Assembly: GCA_015056105.1 (NCBI GenBank)
Contig: SVGX01000013.1
Location: 1-37,128, forward strand
Direction: 5' to 3'
DNA length: 37,128 bases
From: Clostridiales bacterium
GTDB taxonomy: Bacteria > Bacillota > Clostridia > Christensenellales > CAG-138
Numbering within the stretch: position 1 is the first letter of the stretch; every line of letters starts with the position of its first letter. The position numbers and the translations under genes were made by a program. The notes beneath the pieces were generated by a model. It saw only the letters and a program-made list of their open reading frames with translations. It made no database searches and was not told the DNA's origin. Positions 22,801-29,952 of the stretch are shown piece by piece.

Positions 22801-23252
22801 TGACACGGGAAGAACTGACTGCAGAAGCCGGGCGCGAATTTCAATCGCTCCTGCATATCTACAATCTTTGCATGCAGCGCACATTAAGAAAATACGGCCT
22901 TTATCCCGGCCAGCCCCAGCTGCTTTTCGCGGTGCGAAGCCTCGGCATGCCCACGCAAAACGAGCTTGCAGAGCATTTGAACATCACAAAGGCTTCCGTT
23001 GGCGTCTCCCTTCGGCGGCTTGAAAACACCGGCTTCATCAAGCGCGTGCGGGATAAAAAGGATACCCGCTGCATCCGCATTACCTTAACACAAAAGGGCC
23101 AGGATTATGCCCGCTGGTGCGATATTGATTTTGAAATGTTCTTCACCACACTGCTTGAGGATTTCAGCGGCGATGAACGCGCCGATGCCCTCGATATGCT
23201 GCAGCGCATGAACAAAAGCATGCGGGCATTCCGGGGAAGGCTCGACAGCTGA
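22800..23252 (+). CDS. MarR family transcriptional regulator
   Basis: A 150-residue MarR-type winged-helix regulator. The helix-turn-helix is PTQNELAEHLNITKASVGVSLRRLENTGFIKR, followed by the wing VRDKKDTRCIRITLTQKGQ with its conserved Asp-x-Arg. N- and C-terminal helices form the dimer interface. MarR proteins usually repress their own and a neighbouring divergent gene and respond to small aromatic or oxidising compounds; here the divergent gene is malQ-glgP, which has its own cre-like site, so control of that gene is possible but unproven. Start at 22800 is set by GGGAGA and family length; the open frame upstream overlaps the promoter. Confidence 0.9.
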   Translation: MTREELTAEAGREFQSLLHIYNLCMQRTLRKYGLYPGQPQLLFAVRSLGMPTQNELAEHLNITKASVGVSLRRLENTGFIKRVRDKKDTRCIRITLTQKGQDYARWCDIDFEMFFTTLLEDFSGDERADALDMLQRMNKSMRAFRGRLDS

Positions 23253-23354
23253 TCCTTTAAGCCATTCTTCCTGAGCATCCCAGGCTTACATACAGATGAT
23301 CTTCACGCGGTGCTTTGCATCGCAAAACACAGAAACGGACGGGATAAAACATGC

Positions 23355-23386
23355 AAAGGCGGCCTGTTAAAGCAGGCCGCCTTTTT
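23355..23386 (+). terminator. Terminator of marR
   Basis: 12-bp stem AAAGGCGGCCTG (23355-23366) with CAGGCCGCCTTT (23373-23384), loop of 6, then more T. It lies 100 bases after marR; the bases in between show no gene. Confidence 0.85.
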
Positions 23387-23413
23387 GTGCGGACACATAA
23401 CGCATGTATGTTT

Positions 23414-24595
23414 TTATTTCCGGAACATGAATTTCCGGACGATGTTGATACCCACTTTGTAGGGCAAGGGCCGCAATGCCTTGTCCGCCTCCTTCAGCTT
23501 CTCCCGAATGGGGATGCTTTGCGGACAATGCTGTTCGCATTTGCCGCAGCCGATGCAGGCATCCGCAAAGGCGGATTCCTTTGTAAGACCCACGGTCTGG
23601 GCAAAGCGGTAGCGTCCTTCAAATTTCGAGTCGCTGTACATGGTGTTGTAGCAGCGGAAAATACCGGGGATATCCACGCCCTTCGGGCAGGGAACGCAGT
23701 AACGGCAGCCGGTACAGCCCACCTTTTCCGTCGCACGGATGCTTTGTTTCACCGCTTCAAGGGTGGCGTGATCCGCCTCCGTCAGGCTGCATGGACGGGC
23801 ATCCGATGCAGTGCGGCAGTTTTCTTCCACCATTTCAAGGGAATTCATGCCGGAAAGCACCACCGTGATCTCTTCCTGATCAAAAAGCCAGCGGAAAGAC
23901 CACTCTGCGCTCGTCCAGCCCCGGCCGCTTTCCTTCATGGCTTTGACCGCATCCCTTGGCAGCGAATTGACGAGCTTACCGCCCCGAAGCGGCTCCATCA
24001 CGGCCACGGGAATGCCCTTTTCCGCCGCTGCTTTCACACCTGCACGGCCTGCCTGCGTAAGCTCATCGAGGTAATTGTACTGCACAAGGCAGATATCCCA
24101 ATCGTAATCGTTGAGGATCTTCAGGAAGTTCTCCGTATTGCCGTGGAAGGAAAAGCCCACATTGCGGATGCTGCCCTCTTGCTTCTTCCGCTCGATCCAT
24201 GGGATCACGCCGTTTTTCTTCAGCTTTTCCCACATGGCGATATCCGTCAGCATGTGCATCAGGTAATAATCGACATAGTCCGTGCGAAGCCGTGCAAGCT
24301 CCTCGTGAAAGAAGCGGTCAAGCGCCGCTTCGCTGCCGATCAGGTATTGGGGCAGTTTTGTGGCGATGTTGATCTTGTCCCGAATGCCGTTTCTTTCCAC
24401 GATCTCGCCGAGGGCCGCTTCGCTGCCGGGGTAGATATAGGCGGTGTCAAAATAGTTGACGCCGGCGTTGTAAGCCGCCATGATCTCCTTTTCCGCCTTA
24501 TCGATATCGATGCTGCCGCCCTTTCTCGCAAGGCGCATGCAGCCAAAGCCGAGCACAGAAAGCGGACGGCCGTATTTATCCTTTCTGTATTGCAC
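23414..24595 (-). CDS. Aldo/keto reductase with C-terminal ferredoxin domain
   Basis: A 393-residue protein. The first 280 residues form the aldo/keto reductase barrel with catalytic tetrad Asp50 and Tyr55 (NYFDTAYIYPG), Lys80 (NIATKLP) and His114 (YYLMHML). The C-terminal part carries two 4Fe-4S motifs, CTGCRYCVPCP and CIGCGKCEQHCP. This architecture is common in anaerobic Clostridia, where electrons may pass between flavin- or ferredoxin-type partners and NAD(P); substrates are mostly unknown. GTG start with AGAGGAAAG. It follows the glutaredoxin-like gene by 14 bases, a likely two-gene redox operon. Confidence 0.92.
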   Translation of the reverse strand: MQYRKDKYGRPLSVLGFGCMRLARKGGSIDIDKAEKEIMAAYNAGVNYFDTAYIYPGSEAALGEIVERNGIRDKINIATKLPQYLIGSEAALDRFFHEELARLRTDYVDYYLMHMLTDIAMWEKLKKNGVIPWIERKKQEGSIRNVGFSFHGNTENFLKILNDYDWDICLVQYNYLDELTQAGRAGVKAAAEKGIPVAVMEPLRGGKLVNSLPRDAVKAMKESGRGWTSAEWSFRWLFDQEEITVVLSGMNSLEMVEENCRTASDARPCSLTEADHATLEAVKQSIRATEKVGCTGCRYCVPCPKGVDIPGIFRCYNTMYSDSKFEGRYRFAQTVGLTKESAFADACIGCGKCEQHCPQSIPIREKLKEADKALRPLPYKVGINIVRKFMFRK

Positions 24596-24609
24596 TTGCT
24601 TTCCTCTTT

Positions 24610-24891
24610 TCAGCCTTGGAGCACCTTGTCAAAAGCAGCCTTGATGTTCTCCTTGATCGCATCGTAGCCGTGGGTGGGCTTTGCCTCATAGAGCTTCTCT
24701 CCCCGGTAAAAGACGGTGGGAACGGCAAAATAATCCCTTGCCGCAGCAAGCTCGCTTTCCTCCCGCTCCTCGATCCAGCGGATACGGATGTCGTTGTAAG
24801 CAGGGTTTTCCTCCGTCAGCGCCTCGATCGCCTTCCTTGCATTGTTGCAGTAAGGGCAGCGGGTCAGATAAAACAGTTCGATTTCTTTCAT
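24610..24891 (-). CDS. Glutaredoxin-like thiol protein
   Basis: A 93-residue thioredoxin-fold protein with active site CPYC at residues about 12-15 (YLTRCPYCNNA), a cis-Pro in VPTVFYRGEKLYE and a C-terminal helix. CPYC is the glutaredoxin type of motif; such proteins reduce disulfides or mixed disulfides. The start at 24891 has GGGAGA upstream; the frame extends seven codons more without a site. First gene of a pair with the ferredoxin-type aldo/keto reductase. Confidence 0.85.
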   Translation of the reverse strand: MKEIELFYLTRCPYCNNARKAIEALTEENPAYNDIRIRWIEEREESELAAARDYFAVPTVFYRGEKLYEAKPTHGYDAIKENIKAAFDKVLQG

Positions 24892-24906
24892 GATTGTCTC
24901 CCGTCT

Positions 24907-24926
24907 CCGCATGCAGCTTCATGCGG
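24907..24926 (-). other. 5'-UTR hairpin before the glutaredoxin-like gene
   Basis: CCGCATG (24907-24913) and CATGCGG (24920-24926), a perfect 7-bp stem with a 6-base loop, ends just before the ribosome-binding site of the glutaredoxin-like gene. It may stabilise the mRNA 5' end. No T-run, so not a terminator. Confidence 0.4.
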
Positions 24927-24941
24927 AATGATTCTTCTTTT

Positions 24942-24970
24942 ATTATTGACCCGAAGTGTCCGTTTGTAAA
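24942..24970 (-). promoter_or_regulatory. Promoter of the glutaredoxin-like/aldo-keto reductase pair
   Basis: On the minus strand: -35 TTTACA (24970-24965), 17-bp spacer, -10 AATAAT (24947-24942). From here to 25157 I see no gene; the XRE promoter should be there, but no convincing -35/-10 pair could be picked. Confidence 0.6.
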
Positions 24971-25171
24971 GTCAATTTTTCCCGATGGACTGTTCCTGAG
25001 CGCTATGGTATCGTATTGTGATAGATCTTTTGACCGTATAACCCATTTTCCCGGCAATTCTCGCTTTCCGAGAGCGTTTGACGCTCCTTTGGGTGGTATT
25101 CTCACTGACGGAATTGCAGAATGGCAGTGTGACCAACATCCCGGGAAATACTTTTAACGGAGGAACACACA

Positions 25172-26473
25172 TTGGACCTGAAAACCATCGGCGGCTTCAT
25201 TGCCGCATTACGAAAAGCCAACGGCATGACGCAGAAGGAACTGGCGGAAAGGCTGAACGTTTCCGATAAGTCCGTCAGCCGCTGGGAGTGCGGCGACAGC
25301 GCACCGGATCTTTCCCTGATCCCCGTGATCGCAGAAATATTCGGCGTAAGCTGCGACGAGCTTCTTCGGGGCGAACGCCGCTCCCCTGCCGCCCGTACGG
25401 AAACCGCAGATGAAACCGCCCCCTCCCAGAAGGGCGAAAAGCAGCTGCGCCGCATCCTTGCCGTCAGCCTGTCCAAATTCAGAGTGAGAAGCTTCATTGC
25501 GGCAGGTATTGCGGCAGGCGGTCTTATTGCAGCCATGGTATGCAACTTCGGCTTTCTTCGGGCATGGCTCGGCGCCTTTATCTCTGCCGTGTTTTATCTT
25601 GCAGCCTTCATAGCGCAGGCCGTTTTTCTCAACAATGCATTTCTCTCCGTCAGCGATGAGGATCTCGCTCCGCAGGATACGGGCAGCTTCCGCCGCAGCA
25701 TCATCCTGCTGTCGGAGTTTGTCTTCGCCTTTATCGCCCTTCTTTTCGCCTTTACGCTGCCCCTTGTGCTGTATCCGCATGATACCTATATCGGCATGAG
25801 CAAGGCCTCCTGGTTCGAATATGGGGCGGGTTTCGGCATCCTCACGCTGCTTGCGGCGCTGCTCATCTGCCATTTCCTCAATGCGGTGCTGCACAAAAGA
25901 GGCGTTTACACCCTTGGCGAAAAAGCGGAGCGGATCTACCTGCACAATACAAAACTGAAACGGCACATCGCCCTCATCCTTGCGGCGGTGGTCGTGGCAA
26001 CGGGCATTGCCCACGCCCTTTCCACGGAGCTGTGGGGACCGGGCTCCATCGTGGAGGGCACCACGTTCCACGATTACGAAAGCTTCGTTGCCTTTATGGA
26101 AACGGATGTGCCGGTAGATAGCGTCGTCGGGAACGGTTCAAGCGCTTCCGAGCCCGTGGCATCCGCACCCGTGGGCGAACCCGTCTATTACGATGAATAC
26201 GGCAATGAGATCAGCGAAGAGGAAGCCATGCGCCGTACCATTAAGGATAAAAACGGCAACGTGGTGTGCGAATATATCGACCGCAACCATTCCGTTTCCT
26301 CCATCCGCTATACCCCCGGCGACGGCACGGCGCTGCCCATCACCGTTGTCACTTATGATGAGTTTTATGCCGCACAGGCGGTGGTCAAGGTGCGCAATGC
26401 GGTATTTCTTGTGGCCTACTGCATCGAGGTATCTCTCGCCGTCCTCGTCTATTTCCTGAAACGGGAAAAGTAA
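25172..26473 (+). CDS. Membrane-anchored XRE-family transcriptional regulator
   Basis: A 433-residue protein with an N-terminal XRE helix-turn-helix (MTQKELAERLNVSDKSVSRWE, residues about 19-40, followed by SAPDLSLIPVIAEIFGVSCDELL). After a short linker come five membrane segments (about 93-115, 118-138, 160-186, 202-224, 250-272), an outside region of about 130 residues containing YYDEYGNEISEEEAM, and a last membrane helix at the C terminus. This is a one-component membrane regulator design seen in Bacillota; the outside part may sense a signal. TTG start at 25172 with CGGAGGA. Codon use and composition match neighbours. No partner gene is adjacent on this strand. Confidence 0.85.
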   Translation: MDLKTIGGFIAALRKANGMTQKELAERLNVSDKSVSRWECGDSAPDLSLIPVIAEIFGVSCDELLRGERRSPAARTETADETAPSQKGEKQLRRILAVSLSKFRVRSFIAAGIAAGGLIAAMVCNFGFLRAWLGAFISAVFYLAAFIAQAVFLNNAFLSVSDEDLAPQDTGSFRRSIILLSEFVFAFIALLFAFTLPLVLYPHDTYIGMSKASWFEYGAGFGILTLLAALLICHFLNAVLHKRGVYTLGEKAERIYLHNTKLKRHIALILAAVVVATGIAHALSTELWGPGSIVEGTTFHDYESFVAFMETDVPVDSVVGNGSSASEPVASAPVGEPVYYDEYGNEISEEEAMRRTIKDKNGNVVCEYIDRNHSVSSIRYTPGDGTALPITVVTYDEFYAAQAVVKVRNAVFLVAYCIEVSLAVLVYFLKREK

Positions 26474-26488
26474 TTGCCGGTAACAAGC

Positions 26489-26520
26489 AAAAAGCACAGC
26501 GGTCTCGCTGTGCTTTTTAT
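26489..26520. terminator. Terminator between the converging XRE and FNT genes
   Basis: 13-bp stem AAAAAGCACAGCG (26489-26501) with CGCTGTGCTTTTT (26506-26518), loop of 4. A-run and T-run on both sides let it work in both directions for the converging genes. Confidence 0.9.
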
Positions 26521-26545
26521 ATGCTTGGTTTGTTTTAAAGGGCAT

Positions 26546-27172
26546 TTATCCGATCTTTTCGCCGAATTTGCGCCCAAGGGGAATGATCACGCCGCCCACC
26601 GCATTGCCGAGGGTCATGATGAGCAGGTAGCCGAAAGTACGGAGGCTCCACACGCCTGCCACAGAGAAATAATACATGTTCGCAACGCAGTGTTCAAAGC
26701 TGCAAAGGATGAACACCACCACGCCGAAAAACAGCGCCAGATACTTGCCGAGATCGTGCTTGCTGCGGTTAAAGCCCTCAACGCCCACGCAGATAAGGAT
26801 ATTGCAGAAGATCGCCAGCACGAAGATGCTGAGAAGGTCGTCGCTGAGCTTTGCTTCGCATACCTTCAGTGCGGCTTCCTGCAGTTTGGGCCCAATGCGG
26901 GTCAGAAGCTCCAGCTGTGCGGTGAGCCATGTACCCACAAGGTTACCCACCCAAATGATGCCCACATCAAGGATATAGCTTTTTTCCCGTTCAAAGACAT
27001 AGCATACCTTGCCGGTATACAGGTTGTAGCCAAAGGTGCAGATGCTGAAAAGGCCGATGGTGAAAAGCGTGGCGCCAAGCACCTTGTTTTCAAGCAGCAG
27101 ATAGACCGTGCCGCCGATGCCGATGCAAAGGCCTGCCAGCACCGCAAACACAAATGTTTTCAATCGTTTCAT
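26546..27172 (-). CDS. Formate/nitrite transporter (FNT) family channel, short
   Basis: A 208-residue membrane protein with six predicted helices. FNT landmarks: YNLYTGK after helix 2, GNLVGTW, FCNILICVGV in the fourth helix, CSFEHCVANMYYF with the central pore His161, and TLGNAVGGVI near the C terminus. The family conducts formate, nitrite or hydrosulfide as pentamers. Typical members have 250-280 residues; here termini and loops are short but all six helices seem present, so it is not a fragment. Which anion is carried is unknown. Single gene, weak GGGGA ribosome-binding site, converging with the XRE gene. Confidence 0.87.
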   Translation of the reverse strand: MKRLKTFVFAVLAGLCIGIGGTVYLLLENKVLGATLFTIGLFSICTFGYNLYTGKVCYVFEREKSYILDVGIIWVGNLVGTWLTAQLELLTRIGPKLQEAALKVCEAKLSDDLLSIFVLAIFCNILICVGVEGFNRSKHDLGKYLALFFGVVVFILCSFEHCVANMYYFSVAGVWSLRTFGYLLIMTLGNAVGGVIIPLGRKFGEKIG

Positions 27173-27206
27173 TCAATTCCCCGTTCCTTCCCCATACTTC
27201 CTCACC

Positions 27207-27212
27207 ATCATA
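27207..27212 (-). promoter_or_regulatory. Candidate extended -10 of the FNT gene
   Basis: On the minus strand TGG-TATGAT, an extended -10 (TATGAT at 27212-27207), 35 bases before the ATG. No convincing -35. Confidence 0.4.
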
Positions 27213-27354
27213 CCATAAAAAGACCTGTCATGCCACGGGAAAATGACGCTGCCGGCAAAGATAAACTGTTTCTTGCAAATCTTCGCTTTTTTATCGTTAT
27301 GCCGTCCTCGTCAATATAAAGCAGTCCAATCAAATAAAAAATGGATGTCACATG

Positions 27355-27405
27355 AAAAACACCCCATTTGTTTTCAGTATGCAATACTATCCGACAAATG
27401 GGGTG
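27355..27405 (-). terminator. Terminator of the oligopeptide transporter operon
   Basis: CACCCCATTTGT (27360-27371) and ACAAATGGGGTG (27394-27405) form a perfect 12-bp stem; the 22-base loop holds a second small stem, AGTAT-GCA-ATACT. On the minus strand the stem is followed by TTTTTC. Larger than usual for a terminator. From 27213 to 27354 nothing else is seen. Confidence 0.75.
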
Positions 27406-27444
27406 CAGTTCAAGTACACCTTGTTGCTTTATTCTGTTTACCCT

Positions 27445-27702
27445 CTACCACACAAGACAGAGAAGCAAGATGAACAGCACAAGCCCTCCGCCGATAAAGC
27501 AGAGCACCGCAAGCCCTGCAAGCAGCGCATACCAAGTGTAGCGCACGGTTTGCCGTGTGGTAAGCGCATCGCCGCGGGCGATCTTCGCTTCAAGCTCTTC
27601 CTTCCTGCGCTGGCTGGCTTGATACCAGGGCATGCCCTCCACATTCATGTCGACGATGGTGCGGCCGTCGTCGTCATCATACTGTCTCTTATTGGGTGCC
27701 AT
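27445..27702 (-). CDS. Small membrane protein at the end of the opp operon
   Basis: An 85-residue protein of unknown function. An acidic start (YDDDDGRTIVDMNVEGMPWY) is followed by a charged helix, QASQRRKEELEAKIARGD, and one C-terminal membrane helix (about residues 58-83) with no residues after it to speak of, so the bulk lies in the cytoplasm. The ATG comes 2 bases after the oppF stop and lacks a clear ribosome-binding site, so it is probably translated by coupling to oppF. I do not recognise a family with certainty. It may help assemble or regulate the transporter; that is inference from position. Confidence 0.65.
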   Translation of the reverse strand: MAPNKRQYDDDDGRTIVDMNVEGMPWYQASQRRKEELEAKIARGDALTTRQTVRYTWYALLAGLAVLCFIGGGLVLFILLLCLVW

Positions 27703-27704
27703 CG

Positions 27705-28787
27705 TTACTGATACAAGTGGCAGGCCACAAAATGACCGGGTTCCACCTCTTTGCTTGCAGGTGCCACCTTGCTGCAAATATCCATGCATTTGCTGCAGCG
27801 GGTATGGAATTTGCAGCCTGCAGGCGGATTCGCCGGGGAAGGAATGCTGCCCTGCAGCACAACACGGTTCATCTTGACATCCGGATCCGGAGTGGGGATC
27901 GCAGAGAACAGCGCCTGGGTGTAGGGGTGCAGCGGATTGGAGAATATCTTCTCCTTCGGTGCATATTCCACAAGGTTGCCAAGGTACATAACGCCCACCG
28001 TATCGGAAATATGTTCCACAACGCTGAGGTCATGGGAAATAAAGAGATACGTCAGGCCGAACTCCTTCTGCAGATCCATCAGAAGATTGATGATCTGCGC
28101 CTGAATGGAAACATCGAGAGCGGACACGGGTTCGTCGCAGACGATAAAGTCCGGATTCAGCGCGATGGAGCGGGCGATGCAGATACGCTGGCGCTGACCG
28201 CCGGAAAACTCGTGCGGATAGCGATCCTTATGGTAGGGCTGCAGACCGCAGGCAAGCATAATGCGGTCGATATGATCGTTAAGCTCTTCCCTGGGTACGA
28301 TATTGTGCTCGCGCACCGCTTCACCGATAATCTCCGCAATGGGAAGGCGCGGGGAAAGGCTCGAATAGGGATCCTGGAAGATCATCTGGATCTTCGGACG
28401 GACGGCCCGCATATCCTGCCTCGAAAGATCGTGGATGGGCGTGCCGTTGAAAAGCACCTGACCCGCGGTCTTTTCGGTAAGGCGGAGAAGCGTCTTGCCA
28501 ACGGTGGTCTTGCCGCAGCCGGATTCGCCCACGAGGCCCATGGTGGTGCCCCGCTTGATGGAGAAGGAAACGCCGTCCACCGCGCGGACATAGCCCGTCA
28601 ACTTGGAGAAAAGTCCCGTTTTGATGGGGAAATACTTAACAAGGTTGTGCACTTCAAGCACATTTTCGGGATTATGCTCGATGGGCGCTTCCGCGTTGAT
28701 CTCCCGGATGCGGTCGTTGAGCTGTTCAAACATGAGCTTTTTCGGATCCGCAGCTTTTGCGCCGTTGTCTTTTTTCAAAGCTTCCAT
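27705..28787 (-). CDS. oppF: Oligopeptide ABC transporter ATP-binding protein OppF
   Basis: A 360-residue ABC ATPase: Walker [11 protein letters not shown]-loop [11 protein letters not shown], signature FSGGQRQR, Walker [13 protein letters not shown] and switch His in FISHDLSVV. The C-terminal extension of the OppD/OppF group is present with cysteines in [14 protein letters not shown] and a later Cys, a probable iron-sulfur or metal site seen in this family. A 45-residue N-terminal extension precedes the domain. It powers peptide import together with OppD. Start with AAGGAGG; 4 bases after oppD. Confidence 0.95.
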   Translation of the reverse strand: MEALKKDNGAKAADPKKLMFEQLNDRIREINAEAPIEHNPENVLEVHNLVKYFPIKTGLFSKLTGYVRAVDGVSFSIKRGTTMGLVGESGCGKTTVGKTLLRLTEKTAGQVLFNGTPIHDLSRQDMRAVRPKIQMIFQDPYSSLSPRLPIAEIIGEAVREHNIVPREELNDHIDRIMLACGLQPYHKDRYPHEFSGGQRQRICIARSIALNPDFIVCDEPVSALDVSIQAQIINLLMDLQKEFGLTYLFISHDLSVVEHISDTVGVMYLGNLVEYAPKEKIFSNPLHPYTQALFSAIPTPDPDVKMNRVVLQGSIPSPANPPAGCKFHTRCSKCMDICSKVAPASKEVEPGHFVACHLYQ

Positions 28788-28791
28788 GTGA

Positions 28792-29943
28792 TCAGACCTC
28801 CTTTTCCGCTTCTTCGTACTGGTAGCAGGCTACCATATGGGTGGGAGATACGTAGATCTCCTTCGGATATGTGCCGCTGCACTTGCCTTTGATGCACTTT
28901 TCGCAGCGATCCTTGAAATAGCAGTGGTCCGGCATATTGATGGGGTTGGGCACAGCGCCGGGGATGCTGTAAAGGCGGTCCACCTTGCGGTTTACGACAG
29001 GCTTGGATGCCATAAGGCCCACGGTATACGGATGACGCGGGTCATGGAACACTTCTCTCGCAGTACCCTTTTCCACAATGCGGCCCGAATACATAACCAC
29101 CACGTAATCCGCCATCTCGGCGATAACGCCAAGATCGTGGGTGATAAGCATGATGCTCGAATTGATGCGATCCTTCAGCGTGCGCAGAAGGTCGAGGATC
29201 TGCGCCTGAATGGTCACGTCAAGGGCCGTGGTGGGTTCATCCGCGATGATGAGTTTCGGGTCGCAGGCAAGTGCCATAGCGATCATCACACGCTGGCGCA
29301 TACCGCCCGAAAGCTCATGGGGGTACATCATGTAAACGCCTTCGCTGTTGGCGATGCCGACCATCTTGAGCATTTCGATAGTGCGCGCCTTGACCTGCTC
29401 TTCCGTCCAATCGGGATAGTGGAGTTCCAGCACCTCGTTGAGCTGGTCACCGATGCGGAACACGGGATTAAGGCTCGTCATGGGTTCCTGGAAGATCATG
29501 GCGATCTTGGAACCGCGGATCTTTTGCATTTCAACGGTGGGAGTCTGCGCAATGTCGTACGCCTTTCCGTCACCCATGTTGAAGCGGATCTCACCTTCCA
29601 CTACCTGACCCTGCGGGCGCTGCACAAGCTGCATCAGAGAAAGGGATGTTACGCTCTTTCCGCAGCCGGATTCACCCACGACGCCCACGGTCTTGCCTTT
29701 GGGCACTTCGAAGGTAACACCGTCCACCGCCTTCACCGTACCGATGTCGGTGAAGAAATAGGTGTGCAGGTTGTCGAATTCCACCACGTTTTCCGGGTTC
29801 TTCATGGTGGTGGTATATTCGGAAGGATCCACGTTTTTGCGGTTGCGCTTCTTTTCGATGGCGCTCGTGATCTTCCTGTTCTCACGGGAGATCCTTGCGG
29901 ATTCACGCCGGGAGATATAATTTGCATCTTTTTTCTTTGCCAT
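28792..29943 (-). CDS. oppD: Oligopeptide ABC transporter ATP-binding protein OppD
   Basis: A 383-residue ABC ATPase: Walker [11 protein letters not shown]-loop [11 protein letters not shown], signature LSGGMRQR, Walker [13 protein letters not shown], switch His in LITHDLGVI. The C-terminal oligopeptide extension has cysteines ([16 protein letters not shown]) as in OppF. A basic N-terminal stretch of about 40 residues ([15 protein letters not shown]) precedes the domain. ATG at 29943 is preferred, with TAGGTGA before it; a GTG three codons upstream is possible. Directly follows oppC. Confidence 0.94.
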   Translation of the reverse strand: MAKKKDANYISRRESARISRENRKITSAIEKKRNRKNVDPSEYTTTMKNPENVVEFDNLHTYFFTDIGTVKAVDGVTFEVPKGKTVGVVGESGCGKSVTSLSLMQLVQRPQGQVVEGEIRFNMGDGKAYDIAQTPTVEMQKIRGSKIAMIFQEPMTSLNPVFRIGDQLNEVLELHYPDWTEEQVKARTIEMLKMVGIANSEGVYMMYPHELSGGMRQRVMIAMALACDPKLIIADEPTTALDVTIQAQILDLLRTLKDRINSSIMLITHDLGVIAEMADYVVVMYSGRIVEKGTAREVFHDPRHPYTVGLMASKPVVNRKVDRLYSIPGAVPNPINMPDHCYFKDRCEKCIKGKCSGTYPKEIYVSPTHMVACYQYEEAEKEV

Positions 29944-29952
29944 GATGCTCAC

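Noticed and set aside
25020-25060. Promoter for the XRE gene (TATAAC with TTGTGA)
   Set aside because: The spacing is only 15 bases and the next choice has no -35, so I could not support a position.
27352-27711. 119-residue plus-strand frame
   Set aside because: It starts in the opp terminator hairpin and continues antisense to the small membrane gene; no motif and no ribosome-binding site.
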